Shown here: one piece after another, positions 23,301-37,729 of the stretch
How the letters are laid out: the number at the start of each line of letters is the position of its first letter
Numbering within the stretch: the first letter of the stretch is position 1
NCBI GenBank assembly: GCA_050084515.1
Contig: CM114271.1
Coordinates: 38,068,001-38,132,000, forward strand
Direction: 5' to 3'
Source: Blasia pusilla
Taxonomy: Eukaryota > Marchantiophyta > Marchantiopsida > Blasiales
DNA: 64,000 nt
Translations under genes and position numbers: made by a program
The notes under the pieces: generated by a model
The model's input: only the letters and a program-made list of their open reading frames with translations
The model's database searches: none
Told to the model about the DNA's origin: nothing

Positions 23301-24689
23301 ATTTTAAATAAATATCACTAAAAATCATACTTTTTTTAAGAATATACATCTGCTTTCAATTTAAGATATTTCTAAAAAAATATCTTCTATTTATTCAAAG
23401 AAAATCAATCAAAAAACTAGTATGATGCTCTTTCTATTATTTGGAAACTCTTGATGAAATAAGAAATACTTTCGAATATGAAAGAAAAACTTCATAATAA
23501 AAATATATAGATCTCAAATCATAGTTTAAATCTCTCATTAAATATTTCACTATCTAACATAATCATTATGGTAGTAAACATATGAAACTAAGAATGAGCA
23601 AAAGAAAAAAATTTGTGGATAAATTCTGAATCCCTAGCTTGCATTGCACTAATAATTAATTTGAGAAATCTTGATCTTCTACATCTCTCATTAATACAAT
23701 CTTAACATCTTACCCAATTTTTTAATTCTAAGAAAAGAGCTCATTTGAGAAATTAAATATAAACCCAAAAGTATCCTCCTCTATAAGTCACTTCAAATTG
23801 AAAAGTTTTAAATGAAAATGATTCTCATGCTCTAATACCACCAATTTTGGTAATATCCACTTTATAGGGTTAGAGGAAAATATTATCTTAGGAAGTTGTG
23901 ATAATATATTTGAACACATGAATCAAGTAAGAAAATTAACATTGATTTTAGTATTTCTTATTACATAGATGCTTAATGGTTTGTTCATTTCTATCATCAT
24001 TTCCATCTTGAATTTTTCAATTTTTGTGCGCTTGTTTGTTAGTCCCATTGACTTCTCCATCCCTTTCATACTTTTATTCCTTCTATCCCTTGTGTCATTA
24101 TGTTGTTTTTGTTGTTTATAGGTCGATCCTTAATATCTATCTATAATCATGAATATCTTGTGTTATTTAAATTATCCCTATCTATTTGTCGTATAGGTCT
24201 TTTGCTTCTATCCACTTCGAAATCATTTGCAATATTTTTTTTGTATGGTTTGAAATTTTCCTTCTAGAATGATGATGCCATTTGTCTCTTTGTATATACT
24301 TTCATGTAATTCCCCTTTCATCCATTTCAAATACATTATCATACACTCCTTATTTCTCCCCCCATGTAGCCTACCATACTGTCTATCCATGTCTACAGAT
24401 CAAATTCCTTTCACCACACATCCTTTTTCTCATCTTAGGTTCTAGTGATAGTCCATTCACATTTCTATCTCTTCCATCCATCTATTTGTAACGTGTTCAT
24501 CCACAAAGTTTTATGCCCTCCTCCCAATATGCATCTAATATTATTTTTCTTCTTTCTTAAGAATTTCATTTTTGGCTAGAATTAAGGGGAAAGTTACTCA
24601 AACATGGAAATCAAACACACATGGGATCATGTACTTTAAAGATCTCCAACTAAATTTTCTTATAGAACCTTACATAGATTGCATAGCTT
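20373..24689. other. AT-rich gene-free stretch
   Basis: More than 4 kb of AT-rich DNA. Open frames are short and dominated by Phe, Ile, Leu and Ser on one strand. Pyrimidine-rich runs give Ser/Pro/Leu-rich translations (for example 21484-21815). I recognise no gene, RNA or intact transposon. A (CCCT)n run is at about 22610-22627. Confidence 0.5.
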
Positions 24690-24765
24690 CTCTCTTATGT
24701 CAAACCCAATCCACTCTCATAATGAGAGGCTTGGGTTACTAACCAACAAGTCATCCTCGGCCTAT
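24690..24765 (-). repeat. LTR scrap of the gypsy family
   Basis: ATGTCAAACCCAATCCACTC and the following AATGAGAGGCTTGG match module B of the gypsy LTR at 55227-55275. The adjacent AACAAGTCATCCTCGGCCTAT matches 55589-55610. The two LTR pieces are abutted here, so internal LTR sequence was lost by deletion. Confidence 0.7.
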
Positions 24766-26769
24766 AGATGTCAACGCACAACCCCTCTAGGTTTGCCATG
24801 CAGTACTCTTTACTCCAAAATAAATAATGTGATAATGACCACTTCTCATAACTTTATGGTGGGGAGATCAACCGAAGACATAAGATATTTATATGTTAAA
24901 TTTTTATATCATGATGGTGCTCAAACTTGTGTATGTATGGCCCAAAGCAATAAGTAGGCAAGAAATCCAATTCAGGGAAACTCAACTCCCATATCTCCCT
25001 ACCAATATTTTTTTCCTTATTAAAAGTCAACTTAATTTAAAAAAAAACCCAAAATGGTATCCCTCGTGATGTTAGCAACTAGAAAATGGAAGTGTCAAAC
25101 TAGAAAGAGGTAGAGTTCCCTTTAAAGATACCAAAAAATCTCCTTTTTGTATAAAAATAGAAATTCGGGTTTTAAAGTTGATATCAATTCCATATCCACA
25201 CATAGACATTCTCCAAGGTCTTCTACCAAATTTGAAAAAAATCCATTGCGTTTAAGTAATATGTGAGAAGCCTTATAGATAAATAGATCACTTGCTAATC
25301 GACACTCACTTGTGGCTACTTTGCGAGTTAAAATCTTGGTAGAGTTTTTGGACTTTCTTTAAGTAAAAGAACTCAATTTTATCGGCATTCAACTTGCTAT
25401 GGAATCATGCGAAATTTCTAAATTGTGCCCAACTTGCAAACGATCCACATGAAAACTTTCATCCCTCTTTGCATGTTTCTCTTTGCATGTCCCTATGCCA
25501 AACCCAATTATCTTCTACCATTCATCCAATCCTCTATCTTTTCCATTTGATAATGTCTTTTTTCAAAGTGTCGTATCTCATCCAATTTTGGTCCTCCCAT
25601 CCATTTTGTTAGCATGATACTTATTACGGCCCTTATATACACTCCCATTTTTTTCTCATCATCTAACCTATCCACGTGTTTTTCACACGAATTCAATAAC
25701 TAATTTCACCCCTCTCATAGAGCCGCATACTGGTTACGGCCTCTACAAGTTCTCGTTATTTTTTTTTTGCCATCTAGACTATCTCGTGTCGTCGTGTCCT
25801 ATGCACGTATATGTTAATTACTTTCTTTTCCATCCATCTCAAATACCTTGAATCATCTCGCAATTTTTTTCCTCGTGATCTAACCTATCTATCCAAGTGT
25901 TTTTCACACGAATTTTATAACTGATTCCACCTCTCTCTCTCTCTCTCATAGGGCCATACATTGGTTTTTATGATTTTCACTTAATTCGGATCTCCTTAGA
26001 ATTTGATGGCATTTACATGTACAAATAGCCACACTATTAGATCCATTCGGTTCCTTTTCTTTTATATATATATCGAAAGATATTAAGCCTATTTCATGGG
26101 ACATCTTTTTTAAAAAAAATTTCTCCTGTTATATCTGGCCAGTCACTCACCTTTGTTGAAACGTGAAGGCATTTACATTTATAATAAATAAAATGGCTCT
26201 TGTGCACATGGAAGGGGTGCGAAAATCGAGACATGGAATCATCGAGATTGGAAATATTTTGGACTAAACGCAACCCAAGAAATATATATATAATAAAACT
26301 GGGCACCCATTTTCTATCCTTTATTACAAGAGAGCTATGGCGTGCACGATCATCTTTGATTCTTCCCTTAGATTTATTTTTTATGTCTTGTATTTTTTTT
26401 TGGGGTGTCTGTTTTATTTATTTTATTTATGGGAATGCATGAAAGGAAGTCACGTGAGCTTGAGGATGTTAATACTATTCTCGCTGCTGTAGATTAAAGA
26501 ATTAATTTATTGCATTAAGTTAGTGGATGTCAATGGTTTGATCTTTCTATTCTCTCGTTCAATCTTTTTTATTTATTTGTACTTAGATGAGCTTCTCTTA
26601 ATCCATGAGGTTATAGTCCATGCCTTTTGCGAATTTTTTAAGGTATAAGACTAGTTCCTTTTTTTTATTTCCCATGCAATCGTCCAAAAAGAAAATAGAT
26701 CGTTCATTATGTAATTCACACTCTAGTCATATGGCATTATTTTTAGGGTTCAATAATGGAAAAAGTGTC
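24766..26769. other. AT-rich gene-free stretch
   Basis: No gene is recognised. A run of similar pyrimidine-rich phrases around 25690-25960 (TTTTTCACACGAATT..., CTCATAGNGCC...) appears two to three times and may be remnants of a local duplication. Confidence 0.4.
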
Positions 26770-27102
26770 TAAGGGAGTTTGGGGGGTTAATCGTCTCTTT
26801 GACCATAAAATAATCATCCCGCTTGGATCCTAGCCCATGTTTCTAGGTTTAAAAAAAAACTCTTTTCTTTTAGTTTCTCCCTTTCTCAAATCCATATAAT
26901 ATCAGAGTTGCATGCTCATCCAATGAATAGTGGGGTAAGGGAGTTTGGGGGGTTAATCGTCTCTTTGACCATAAAATAATCATCCCGCTTGGATCCTAGC
27001 CCATGTTTCTAGGTTAAGAAAAAAAACTCTTTTCTTTTAGTTTCTCCCTTTCTCAAATCCATATAATATCAGAGTTGCATGGTCATCCAATGAATAGTGG
27101 GG
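26770..27102. repeat. Two-copy 166-bp tandem duplication
   Basis: Copy 1 is 26770-26935 and copy 2 is 26936-27102. They differ only by a few bases and a one-base length change in an A-run. Landmarks are GGTTAATCGTCTCTTTGACC and CCATATAATATCAGAGTTGC. No ORF is present. The low divergence contrasts with the decayed surroundings, so the duplication is recent. Confidence 0.92.
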
Positions 27103-30100
27103 TTGCCTTGGACACCCACTAAACCCAAATATTAAGTAAGGTAACACCATCCATGTAACTCACTTAAGTGAAGTGGATTTTTTGAGAGGCCACCATCATG
27201 GGTTGAGTAAACCTAATACTAATATCAAACTTATGAAATAAACATTTGTTCCTATCGGGTTAGATTAAGCTTGCATGGCTACATGCAAAGACCCACTTCC
27301 TATCCAATAACAACCTTGGACAAAGGTGGTCGAATCCAATGACTTGGAGGTTGCGAGGTCCAAATTTACATTTTCATGGTGCACATAAAATCATCAAACA
27401 TTCACAACAACAATAGTTATGTGTCTATTTCTCTTCGTTAGTGGTAGACTTTGGTTTAAATTGGTTGGGATGGTGGCAAAATACATCATTTAGACCCACA
27501 CAAGCATCCTCAATTCCTTACTTTTATGAAATGTCACCAAAACCTTGACTCATCAAATCTAAGTATCAAAAATATATGCACATAAATCAGCCATCGATAT
27601 TGATGAACATTGGTGATGGTGCAAGAAAGCCCCACAATATTTTGAGCAACCAAGCACTTGTAACTTACTTTCAAACCAATTCCAAATGAAGAAACTAACC
27701 TAATGTTGTAATTGGAAAAAGAACATCATCACATTCATAATCAATCAAAAGATAGTTTCCCATAGAAAATTATCATTGTAAAAAAAAGTTTCAGTCCCGA
27801 ATGATTAATTCTTTTCTTGTTACTAAAATTCTCCACACCATGGGTGATGATGAATTTTTTCCATGTCCCCGTGAAATTGAATCTTAATCTTCTCAAAATT
27901 TTCTTATCTATTAATTCAGGAAAACAATCATGGATTTAAATTCTTATTTTTATATCCCTTTATAGTATGGATTTACATTTCATAGAATTTGTATATGTTG
28001 CAATGAAGTTATTTCTTACATGATAATAGAAAACTCCCACAAGAAAAGAATAGGCTATTTGGAAATTGAATGTTGATTTCTACAAGAAGATTTATTTAAA
28101 AGACTCTACGTTTCAGTCATTAATAAAATGAAATTAAATAATATTTTTTCCTATGGTGCTATCCACATTGACCTTTTTGGCATGAAAATCTCTTCCATGC
28201 ATCAACATAATATTAAAACCTATGTGGATCATCAGTGTGGATGCATATTCACTTTTACATGCACACTTCTAAAAATACTTAGATAGGGATTCAATTCAAT
28301 TTTTTTATTCTCTCACTATTAATCCACACACCAGATCCTCTTCTGGAGACTTTGACACTAATTCTCCTATTATAAGGATATTGAATTTAACTTTTCTAGA
28401 ATTGAAAAAAACCTGAAGAAATCCTTATCATTGCCCTTTGCAATTCTCTTGCAATCTTCTCTCTACAATAATGAGATCATAATGTCCGAAATTGGAAGGA
28501 AACTACTTATGTAAAAATGTAAGAAATATACTTCAATTTCCTTTAGAAACATATGAATTCTTAATCGCATGAATCTTTAATTTTCTTGGGAACTCATATG
28601 TTGGAACAAACCAAAATAATGTCCTCCCTATGAAATAAAGATGCCATGGAAAATGCATACTCATTAAGAGGGTGTTATAAGTGGATGCTAATTGGAGGAT
28701 GCAATTTTAGGGTCTAGGCTCCTACACGGGAGTGATTTCTTTCGAAAATATTTTTGATCATTTTAAGAAGTCTTATAAAGATTAGTAAGGAAAGGTACAT
28801 TTAAACACGAGCTATCAATAAAGGATCCGTGCATCCACGGTCCCTTAGTGGTCCTTAGTAACATTAATTATGATATCAAGAAGTGTGGAATCCTCTATCA
28901 TAGAGAATAGAGTGGCAAAAATTTCAATGTTAATATTTTACATTAAAAATGAGATGTATCTATACTATTGACATGCGAAACGGGAAAATGAGACATGTGT
29001 TATTTTTAATCTAGAAGATTTATGGGTAAGGGAGGGCATTCAAGTTCAGGCCTTGGGGAGAACATGGAGGTCCCTTCACGGGTCCTAACTAGTAAATGAT
29101 ATATGGAAAGAGTAAGTGATGTGGATATCTCTTCAAGATAACTAGATCTGTTCAAAATATATTAATTCATGGAACGTGTTACAAATATGATGTACTATCC
29201 TAAACTGGTGTTAAAATTAAAAGTCCTTTTTTTTTCTTCACTGCAAATTTTCCAAATAGAACTAGAAACTCAACCTAAAGGGAAAACTTTTTTGCTAGTA
29301 AGGAAAAACTCCCCTTAAGTTGTCAATTAAATTATTTTAAAGAATCTCAATGACTATTGGCACATTTATGATGCAAAAACTGGATTTATAGTGATCTCCA
29401 AAGGCGTACAAAAACACGCGTTTCAAGAAAAAGGATACGCATGAATTTCCACTAATCGGACGGTTTAGCGACGGAGTGAAAGTAATTAACTCTTCGAGTT
29501 AGACACTATATCCAAAGAAACAATAAGTTCCTTATATGTTACCCGTGATCGGAATCTTTTGAGTTGCTGTCGAATCAGGGCCCGACAGCGCATGCCTAGG
29601 GGAGGATACTTAGGCGTGTGTCCAAGCTCCTCGCAAGCATGACCGTGGACCGAAGACGTCACTGCAGAGGTCATAGAGGGGAATAATTTGGGCCATATCT
29701 ACTCTTAAAAATATCATAAAACAGGAAGAAAAAGCATTATTATTGGAATTATAAAAGAGAGGAGGGGACGAAGGGGCACATACGAGTTTTAATCTTAGGA
29801 TTGAGCTTTTATTATTATTATCTTTCCATTTTGCAGAGCCTTATTCGACGTCTTGAGGTGGAAAAGGATGAAGTGTAAGTCTAGGGACCCCACTTCTTCT
29901 TCCTTTTTCCGACCCCCCACCCCCCAACAAGGCCTCAGATGGAATAAAACAAATAAATAAAACGGTTGTCTCTATATCTGTAGTCATTTCCTCCTCTATT
30001 GATAGCATTGGCCCATGCTCCCAAGAGGGGATTGGAGCTTTTCTCCACATAGGACAACTTAGTGGGGAACACGACGAGGTTAGTTAGAGTTCCATGCCCA

Positions 30101-33100
30101 TCTCACCTAGTTGATGCTCTTAAGGGAGGGGTGTGAGCTTGCATTGATGTCTCGTCTTTGTACTTGAGGCTTTTTTTTATTCTTATTTTTGTTTATGCTT
30201 CGTTGGGAGATTCCTGCTTTCTTGATAGGGGAGGAGATTACATCGAAATGGGAGACAAAGTGATCACTTCCTTCATTCTATGATGTCATCTCCTCTAGCA
30301 TCATCGTGCAAGAAAGGAGAGAGGATCTAAATAACGAGAAAAAGGGGGGGGGGGAGGGGAAAGGCATTCAAGTCTTGATTCGTGGGAAAGTTGGCACTTG
30401 TCTTCTACTCACATATTTCTTTCTCTATTTCCTCATGCAAAGGTCATTCTTGGGGGTTGCGAGGTGGGACATCCTCATGTGGATGAGAAAGTGAAAAGTG
30501 TCTTTCTTTGTACATTATCATGCACTTGATCTCCATTATATGATGGGAAATGATGGGACATCATGGAATAGGCGAGAATGTGGCCCCATCTCTTTATGCA
30601 ATATCCTTTCATCCTTGTCTTGTGAGTTTTCTTTCTTCAAGTTGGTGCTTTTTTTTTTCTATGTTTGGAAGTTACAATATAAACATGCCATAAAGTTAGC
30701 CCATGCAGATTTCATGTCTCTTGTTTTTTTCTTTGTTATGAGTTTTATTTCTTATTTTACATCTATACTTTTAAGGAAATAGGGGTCTTCGTCTAAGTGG
30801 AAATATATTTCTTCGATTGAAGTATTCTATGATTAACTCTCGTCTTCTATTTATTTGAAATATGTTTTTAATCAACTAACGTTACTTGGTGAAATTTTTA
30901 TGTGTGCGTTTTTACGGCCATGTATATAAAGTTGATGGCACCTTGGTTAAGGTCTTGTTGGGAGGTGTGAAATGTTGGATTTACCATTAGACTTCGCTAG
31001 GGCTTGTCATCTTCATCCCAACCGAAACACCATTTTTTTATCATGAACAAACTTACATCCAAAATATGAAATGAATACCCCTTAGACAAGGTGAGGGGGT
31101 ACAAGCTTTAGCAAGAGTCAAAAAAATTATTTCAGTTACTGCCTACCCATGTATAAACATGTCTAGGTCTATACTTCCATCCCTGCAGCTTTTTGACTTA
31201 GATTTTCCCATCATTTGTAAAATAAAATCAGAATTATTTGATATTGGGGGACTTAGGATTTCAGAATTGATCACATTGTTACATTAGATCTATATTTACA
31301 TGGGTATGACGTCCATGTTAAGAAATAATTTATAAGACCTAATTTTATGAACCTTGTTGAGGAGATAGATCATTTAAAGGTCAAAATCTATGAATTAAAT
31401 TCTGGGTTACAGTTAATTGATCCAAATCTTCATGGTGGATTTTTTAAGGTCAAATTTAAAGAAATTTTTTTTTGCTGAAAATAAAATTTTAATGATTATG
31501 TGATAAGAGAAAGATTTTGTTTCATACACTCGGTCTCCATATATTTCAAAACTCTAACCAACTTAGGGAATAATCTAAGGTCGTATATGGACTCGTTATT
31601 AGTAATATACATAGAATTATGCATGTGATCTTGGCCTAACAAGGGCCATCTCACATTAGAGTCATCACATTTGTAATTAAACTTGTTTACTTTTGTTTAC
31701 TATTATTGGTGTTAGCTTCTCTTATGTTGAATGCTAAAATTACACAATGTGTCCAAAGCCTTCACACATGTCAATATGCCATTGGACATTTTGAGATACC
31801 CATGGGAAAAAGTCATCTTTCCTTCTTCTTAAAGAGTTTATGGAAACACTTACTCGAAATTTTCATTGGGAATACCCTCCAAGAAAATATGTTATCACTC
31901 ACCAAAAATATCCTCTAGAAATAGATGCAAAAAATATTTATAGAATAGCCAAAATTTTAACGTGGTAGAGCCTCAATTTTTCTATTTTCCCTAAGGTAAT
32001 AGGATTTATACCCTCTAGTAAAAATTGATTGATTGATTGATATATATATATATATATATTATTTATTAGCGTTAGATACGTCTCGTTGAATTTTTTTAAA
32101 AGTACACTTCTTACTTCTAAAATTTCCTTTATTTAGATCTTAATTTAAATTTTGAATGTATTTAGAAAAGAGAAACATCATCATTACACAAGGAAAATTA
32201 TATTTTTCACATAAATTAAATAATATAATTTTTAATTTTAATTGAGAAATTATTTAGTGGAAAAATTCCTCTTAGAAAAGAGTCCTAGAATTCTATTTTA
32301 TTTTCCAAAATCTTTAAGTCATCATAACGATCCATGAATAAAAGCATATTCGCCACTGTTGTATTGTTGCTTCATCGCCTAACATGCCATATTTAATCGA
32401 CTCAAGAATATTTTACTAAAGTTTCTATCCTAGATCTTGATGAGTGCTACCCAACTTCAAATTTCCCTCCTTACTTTGTACTAGGAATTTGGAGCTCATG
32501 CCTCGTGATGCATAAGGTTAGATGGATGGAAATGAAAAAAGGTAAGAAAAGAAGTCGATGAAATTCCAATGAGACAAATATATGGTTTGCTGTTTTTTTA
32601 TTAAATATTTCCAAACATGGAAGTGTAATCTGAAAACTTTCAAGGTATGATATTTCCAGCATAATGTTTCCCATATTGGACATTTCACTTGAAAATATTA
32701 TTATCAGATATTTATGACCTCTCAAAAAATGGAGGACTACAATCTCAAGGCTTTGGAAACATGTTGCAATTCTTAAGTTCAAAAGGCTAAAAGGTAATGT
32801 AAATAATACGTTACATACATTGTTAGCTGAATTGTTTCCACAATTATGAAAACTATAACATGAAAAGGTTATATTTTCAAAAACCTTACAATCTCTCATC
32901 ATTTTGGAATATTATTAATTTTACCCAAAAAAATCAAAATTTTAATCTTAACTTTCCCCACAACCAAGCTTGGAGATGAAACAATCTTAGTAAGAAAAAT
33001 CTGCATAACATTAGAAAAAAATCATTAGGAGGGAGACTTGAGAAGTTTACACAGAAATTGGGAATTCTTTTTAAAATTTATAAAAAAAAGTAGGATAAAG

Positions 33101-34150
33101 ACTTGGGCAAAGAATTTGAGATATTTAATTGAATTAAAATATTAGTAATACATAAATAATAATTTTTTTCTAATTTTCTCTACTTTAGTTTAAAATAATA
33201 CTAGTGGGGCGTGCAATGCGCATATGTATATTTTTGAATTACACATCCTAAGAGTACAATTGACTTAGGCTTGTGAGTGATTCTATTGACTAAAAAGGAC
33301 ATGTGTTAAAAAGAAAAGTGATGTGATAATGAAGAGGCACTCTCCAAACATAATATGGATTCAAAGAAATTAAAATATAAAAAGCTTCATGAGAGAGTTT
33401 GTAAACAGGAAGCAAGGACATATAATGACACAATTTTTCTTCAAAATTTATTTTTATTTGACCTTCATCATAGATAGGCCAAACTAACTAATTAACTATC
33501 AAGATATATATATATTATTATTATATGGGAACATGAGAGCCTAAAGAGTTTTATTGTGCCCAATTTTTGTCTTGTAGGCAATAACTCGGTCCAACGGATA
33601 CTAATTCTTCCCATATATTGTAAGTTATGTTTCCAAATTCCATTTTATTTGCAAATTTTCCACTGAATCCCTAGTAGCCTTCATTAACTCTTAAAAACTA
33701 GTTTTTGAGATATCAAAATTATCGCCAAGATACAATTGGGGTCAATTCATTGTCGAAAGTAAAGTGAGCTCATTTCTAAATGCTGTAATCTATTGACCTG
33801 ATCACCAGATTGACCCCAAGAATCAACCCGGAGTGTCTATGGACGTGTGTCGTAATCGTATTCACTGAAAAAATCGAAAATGAAAAGTGTTTGAAAATAA
33901 AACAATACTAGGTAGTGCTATGCACGGGATGTATAATTTTGAATTATCCATCCTCAATGTACAATTGAATTTGAATAATTTTATTAACTTGAAAGACTAA
34001 TAATAGTTCAAAACAAATCCAAATAATACAAACTTAAAAAAGCCATATGTCAAAAAATAAATAGACCCTCCGATAATAAATATTTTTTCCATAATAATAT
34101 AACCCTCCATTGTATCCCATTCTTATGTCACGACCGTCTAACTAACATTG
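27103..34150. other. AT-rich gene-free stretch with microsatellites
   Basis: Seven kilobases with no recognisable gene. Simple repeats include (ATTG)n(TA)n at about 32025-32060 and a G-run at about 30345-30358. Two segments, near 33195 (ACTAGTGGGGCGTGCAATGC) and 33908 (ACTAGGTAGTGCTATGCACG), share a similar start and downstream phrase. They may be termini of small DNA transposons. Confidence 0.45.
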
Positions 34151-35615
34151 GGGTTGTCTAGTCCTTCTCGTACAAGAACCATGACCCGAGGCCGACTGCA
34201 ACAATTCTAACAAACCGCCAAACTCCACGTGGACTCCTCAGAGCAGAAGCAAGTACCGGAGACCGGCTACAGCCTACAGCCCCTTGAAGGAGACTGCCAC
34301 TGGACTGGTGAGTCGGTGACTGACCTTCTAGCTTTGCCGGTCCTAGTCCCGTTCCTCCCTCGGAGGCTCGGAGACCCTCCCCAACGCGACCCCGACCCGC
34401 TTTGGACCGTTGCAATGATTTAAACGGCGAGCAAACGCGGAGAACGCAGCCTAAATTTACGACCATACCACCGGTGGGTCCCGCAGAAGTCCAGACTCCA
34501 GACTCCAGAAAGCGCAGCGGAAAGGCAATCGCTTGTCCGTACGCCCCGCATGGATGATGGATGGATGAACGAGTGGATCATCATGGACGATGGACGGGCC
34601 GAGTTCGTACACTCTGATCCCAGCCAGACCACTTGAATATCCGTCCGTCCGTCCGTCCATTCGACTCTGTTGTCGTAGATGCGGTGGATGGTGTAGAGCA
34701 CCCGTAGTACCGTACAGATCCGGCGACACAGGCACGGACGGCGTGAGCACGGATGGACTCATGGAGCGCACGGCGGCTGGGAATTCGCGGACGACTCCCG
34801 GCGTATGTCTTTCCGTCCGTGGCGTTGCGTCCTGCGCGTTTCCAGAGGAAGAGAGAGAGAGAGAGGGTCCGCTGTGTGTGGGGTTTCAGGTGATTGCGCT
34901 TTCCCCTCTTTTGTGGCGCGAGATGCAACGCCATGGAAAGAAGAGGGAGGCGGATTCGAGATGGATTCTGGCGCGTGAGGCAAGCAATCGGAGGGGACGC
35001 CATGGAAACAGACGGGAGCGACGGGGAGGCTGGGAGTGGGAGACGGATGCGTGGGCGGTACTCCAGAGGATGTGGGTGAGAGGATTTGGCATTCATTCCC
35101 TTTGCTGCGGGAAACGAATCTGCTCCGGATTCTGGAGATGGAGGGAGAGGCGTGCGTGGATATTGAATGAAGCGGGTGTCTCAGAGTCTCTGTGTCCCTT
35201 GGGGATTTCGTGGTCCGTGCGTGAAGGGCTAAGCTGAAGAGTACTCGGTGCCTTCTCCTCTGCGCAGTGGTCACGGGCGCGCCATTCGAGCTCGAAGCTT
35301 TGGCGGTTTGATGTGCTCATCTTGCACGATTTCTGAAGGGATTCCGACTTCGAGACCGGACGGAGCCGACACGCGCCGCGATTGAAGCGATGTTTTGACA
35401 TTTCATGATTGCAGCGAAATGGGAGAGACCACGCCTGTATGCATTGCACCTCCGAATGCCAGGAGAAAGTTCAGCGCTCTGGAATTGGCGGATTTCGTCG
35501 CGTCGATGATTCAAACGCTCTGTTAATAAAGTCGGCAGATCGGGAGGGCTGGGGATCATTCATGCGCTCGCGTGTCTCGCGCAATCAGTCTACCGTTCGC
35601 GAGGTGCCATGGAAG

Positions 35616-35660
35616 CGATGGGTTTTTTTCCATCACTCGTTTTTATCGAAGTGCATCTTC
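35616..35660. repeat. Dispersed repeat, partial copy 3
   Basis: Matches the right-hand part of 308-382 (the hairpin GATGG...CCATC and the tail through GTGCATCTTC), with three extra Ts in the hairpin loop. The left part of the 75-bp unit is absent. The flanks are unrelated to the other two copies. Confidence 0.8.
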
Positions 35661-36838
35661 TTTTTTCTTCTTTTTTTCTTTTTCTTTTTTTTTCATGGAA
35701 GCGAGTAATGCGTCCGAAGTTAGGAACGTGACAGAACCGCGAGACGAAAACTCTCTGGTAGTGCAGTGCACTGAGTGCACTGACCTCTCTACGTTCATAC
35801 CTAGGTCTGCTGGCATACGAGTTCGCATTATCAACAACGCTCCGAATAATCAATGCGCCAGCAGAATGAGAGCCGGCCTCATTCCTCCTTCACCATTGAC
35901 CAGAGCCTCAAAGTCCCCCCCCCCCAACCTCAGATCTCATTCTCAAGTCCCGCATTCCCCCCTGCACACATGCGGGTCGTTCTCTAGGTAAGAAGAAGGA
36001 CGTGCATTAAACCACATTTCGGGTTTCGGAACCCCGACAGCACAGCGGTACTCCTTTGGCGCAAACAAGTCGACATTTAAGACCTGTCAGTAAAGGACGA
36101 GCGTCTGACAATCGCCACAGGACTCCGGAGTCTGGAGAAATCTCAACTGTGACTACCATGGGGGATTACGACGAAGTGCGCACCGGTCGGTCGGTGACTC
36201 TGGTCTACCCCTACTCCTCCTGGGACGGGCTCATAGCCTCATAGTCTGAGGCCACTGCTTTTTATCGCTTTTTAAGAGCAATAAAATATATATGTAGAAA
36301 AAGGATGGGAAACCATCACGATACCAAAGAGGGGGGGGCATGGAGACCCAAAAAATAGAACCGGCCCCGAGGCTGTATCGCTTTTTAAGGCTCTCGGTCC
36401 GCGCCACGGTTCAAAGGAAATCAGCGCAATGAATGCACCGAGTTTTGGGGATTGTGAGAGTTCATCCTAAGTTCAAAACCGCAGCTATTTCTTCTCCGTT
36501 CGCCTCGCACTGTCCACACTCCAACCGTCTTACTATTCCTCGGAGTTCTTTCTCGCAGACAGTAGAGACGATTCGCGGTTACAGCGAGAGAAAGAAAAGA
36601 CATGAAGTGAAATAATCTTTTCTCGTTTCTTCCTCTGCTCTGCTCTCGTCCGGATCGATGAGGAAAGGAAACGAATGGCTATAAGAACTGCTTGTTTGCG
36701 TGCAGCCTATAGTTTCCCTAATAGCGACGGGGATCAAACAAACCACTGCGCAATGTTCGGGCCGGCGACATAGAGGCTTCTGACAAGCACTCCGAGATGA
36801 AATGCGAAGGCCACTTCCGTAGCAGCGACGGCAGAAGC

Positions 36839-36874
36839 GCAATTGCCTCACAATTGCGCTTGTGAGGCAATTGC
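36839..36874. repeat. Perfect 15-bp inverted repeat
   Basis: Arms GCAATTGCCTCACAA (36839-36853) and TTGTGAGGCAATTGC (36860-36874) enclose the six-base loop TTGCGC. No ORF or terminator context is apparent. Confidence 0.9.
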
Positions 36875-37467
36875 TCATGCACTTGCCTCCTGTCTCCGAG
36901 GAGGGGGTCCAGAACACAGATTCGCATCCCTCGCCGCACCCGCTGGACTGGCCCCTCCATTCGCCTTTTCAGATCAAGACATGTCGTGTAAAAAAAGGCT
37001 ACTAGTCTCCGAGGAATCCGAGAGCCTATTATCCCCATCTCGCACTCCATCTCCTTGCGGGTGCCCTGGCGGTGAGAGCGGGGCGTTGATGAGGCGAGAA
37101 GAGGAAACCTTCCACGCCTGTGGTCCGCCATCGCCATCGGGTACCACCGACTCGCCGGCAGAGCTCACCGCCGATTATTGTCGTCGAGCTCCGCTGCTCC
37201 CGCATACTCTGCGGATCAGACGGCGTCGAGGCGAGCGCGAGGGAGCTTGAAATCCTCGTACTGTGTGGGCAACACGAATACTACAGCGTTCTGCAGAGCA
37301 AGCGTGCTTCTTGCATTCGGCGGCTCCGGCCATTCCGAGCTTTTGCGCTCTCGTAGTTCCCGGTTTTCAACGGCACTAGCGCCTTCGGAAACCTGGACGA
37401 GGATCCACGCAAGCAGCGAGAGTGGTTGTTTCTTGCTGTATCAAAAGAAAAAACTAATGGCTCGAAG

Positions 37468-37487
37468 CTCTCCACCCGAGTGGAGAG
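37468..37487. repeat. Perfect 8-bp inverted repeat
   Basis: CTCTCCAC-CCGA-GTGGAGAG forms a tight GC-rich hairpin. It follows a copy of ATGGCTCGAAGCTC that recurs at about 37542. Confidence 0.85.
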
Positions 37488-37729
37488 ACATTTGCGTAAG
37501 GAGCAGGTGCGTGAAATCTTGGTAAATCCATGAGGGCTACTCATGGCTCGAAGCTCGACCCGCGTAGAGAAGCGAAGAAGCTGCAATGGCGGCCACTTTG
37601 TTTCCGGAGGCTATGGATGGGAACTGGACCACACGCCAGTTGCATATCTCGTACGAATGGGAGAAATTTTACTTGTGGATCTTCCACACATGTTTTCCGG
37701 TTCTGGAAAGAGCCCAATCCCCATCGATT

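Noticed and set aside
34590-35237. 215-residue open frame on the plus strand
   Set aside because: It lies in CpG-rich DNA where the opposite strand is also open in two phases. The translation is Arg/Trp/Gly-rich with no domain I know, so it looks like a composition artefact.
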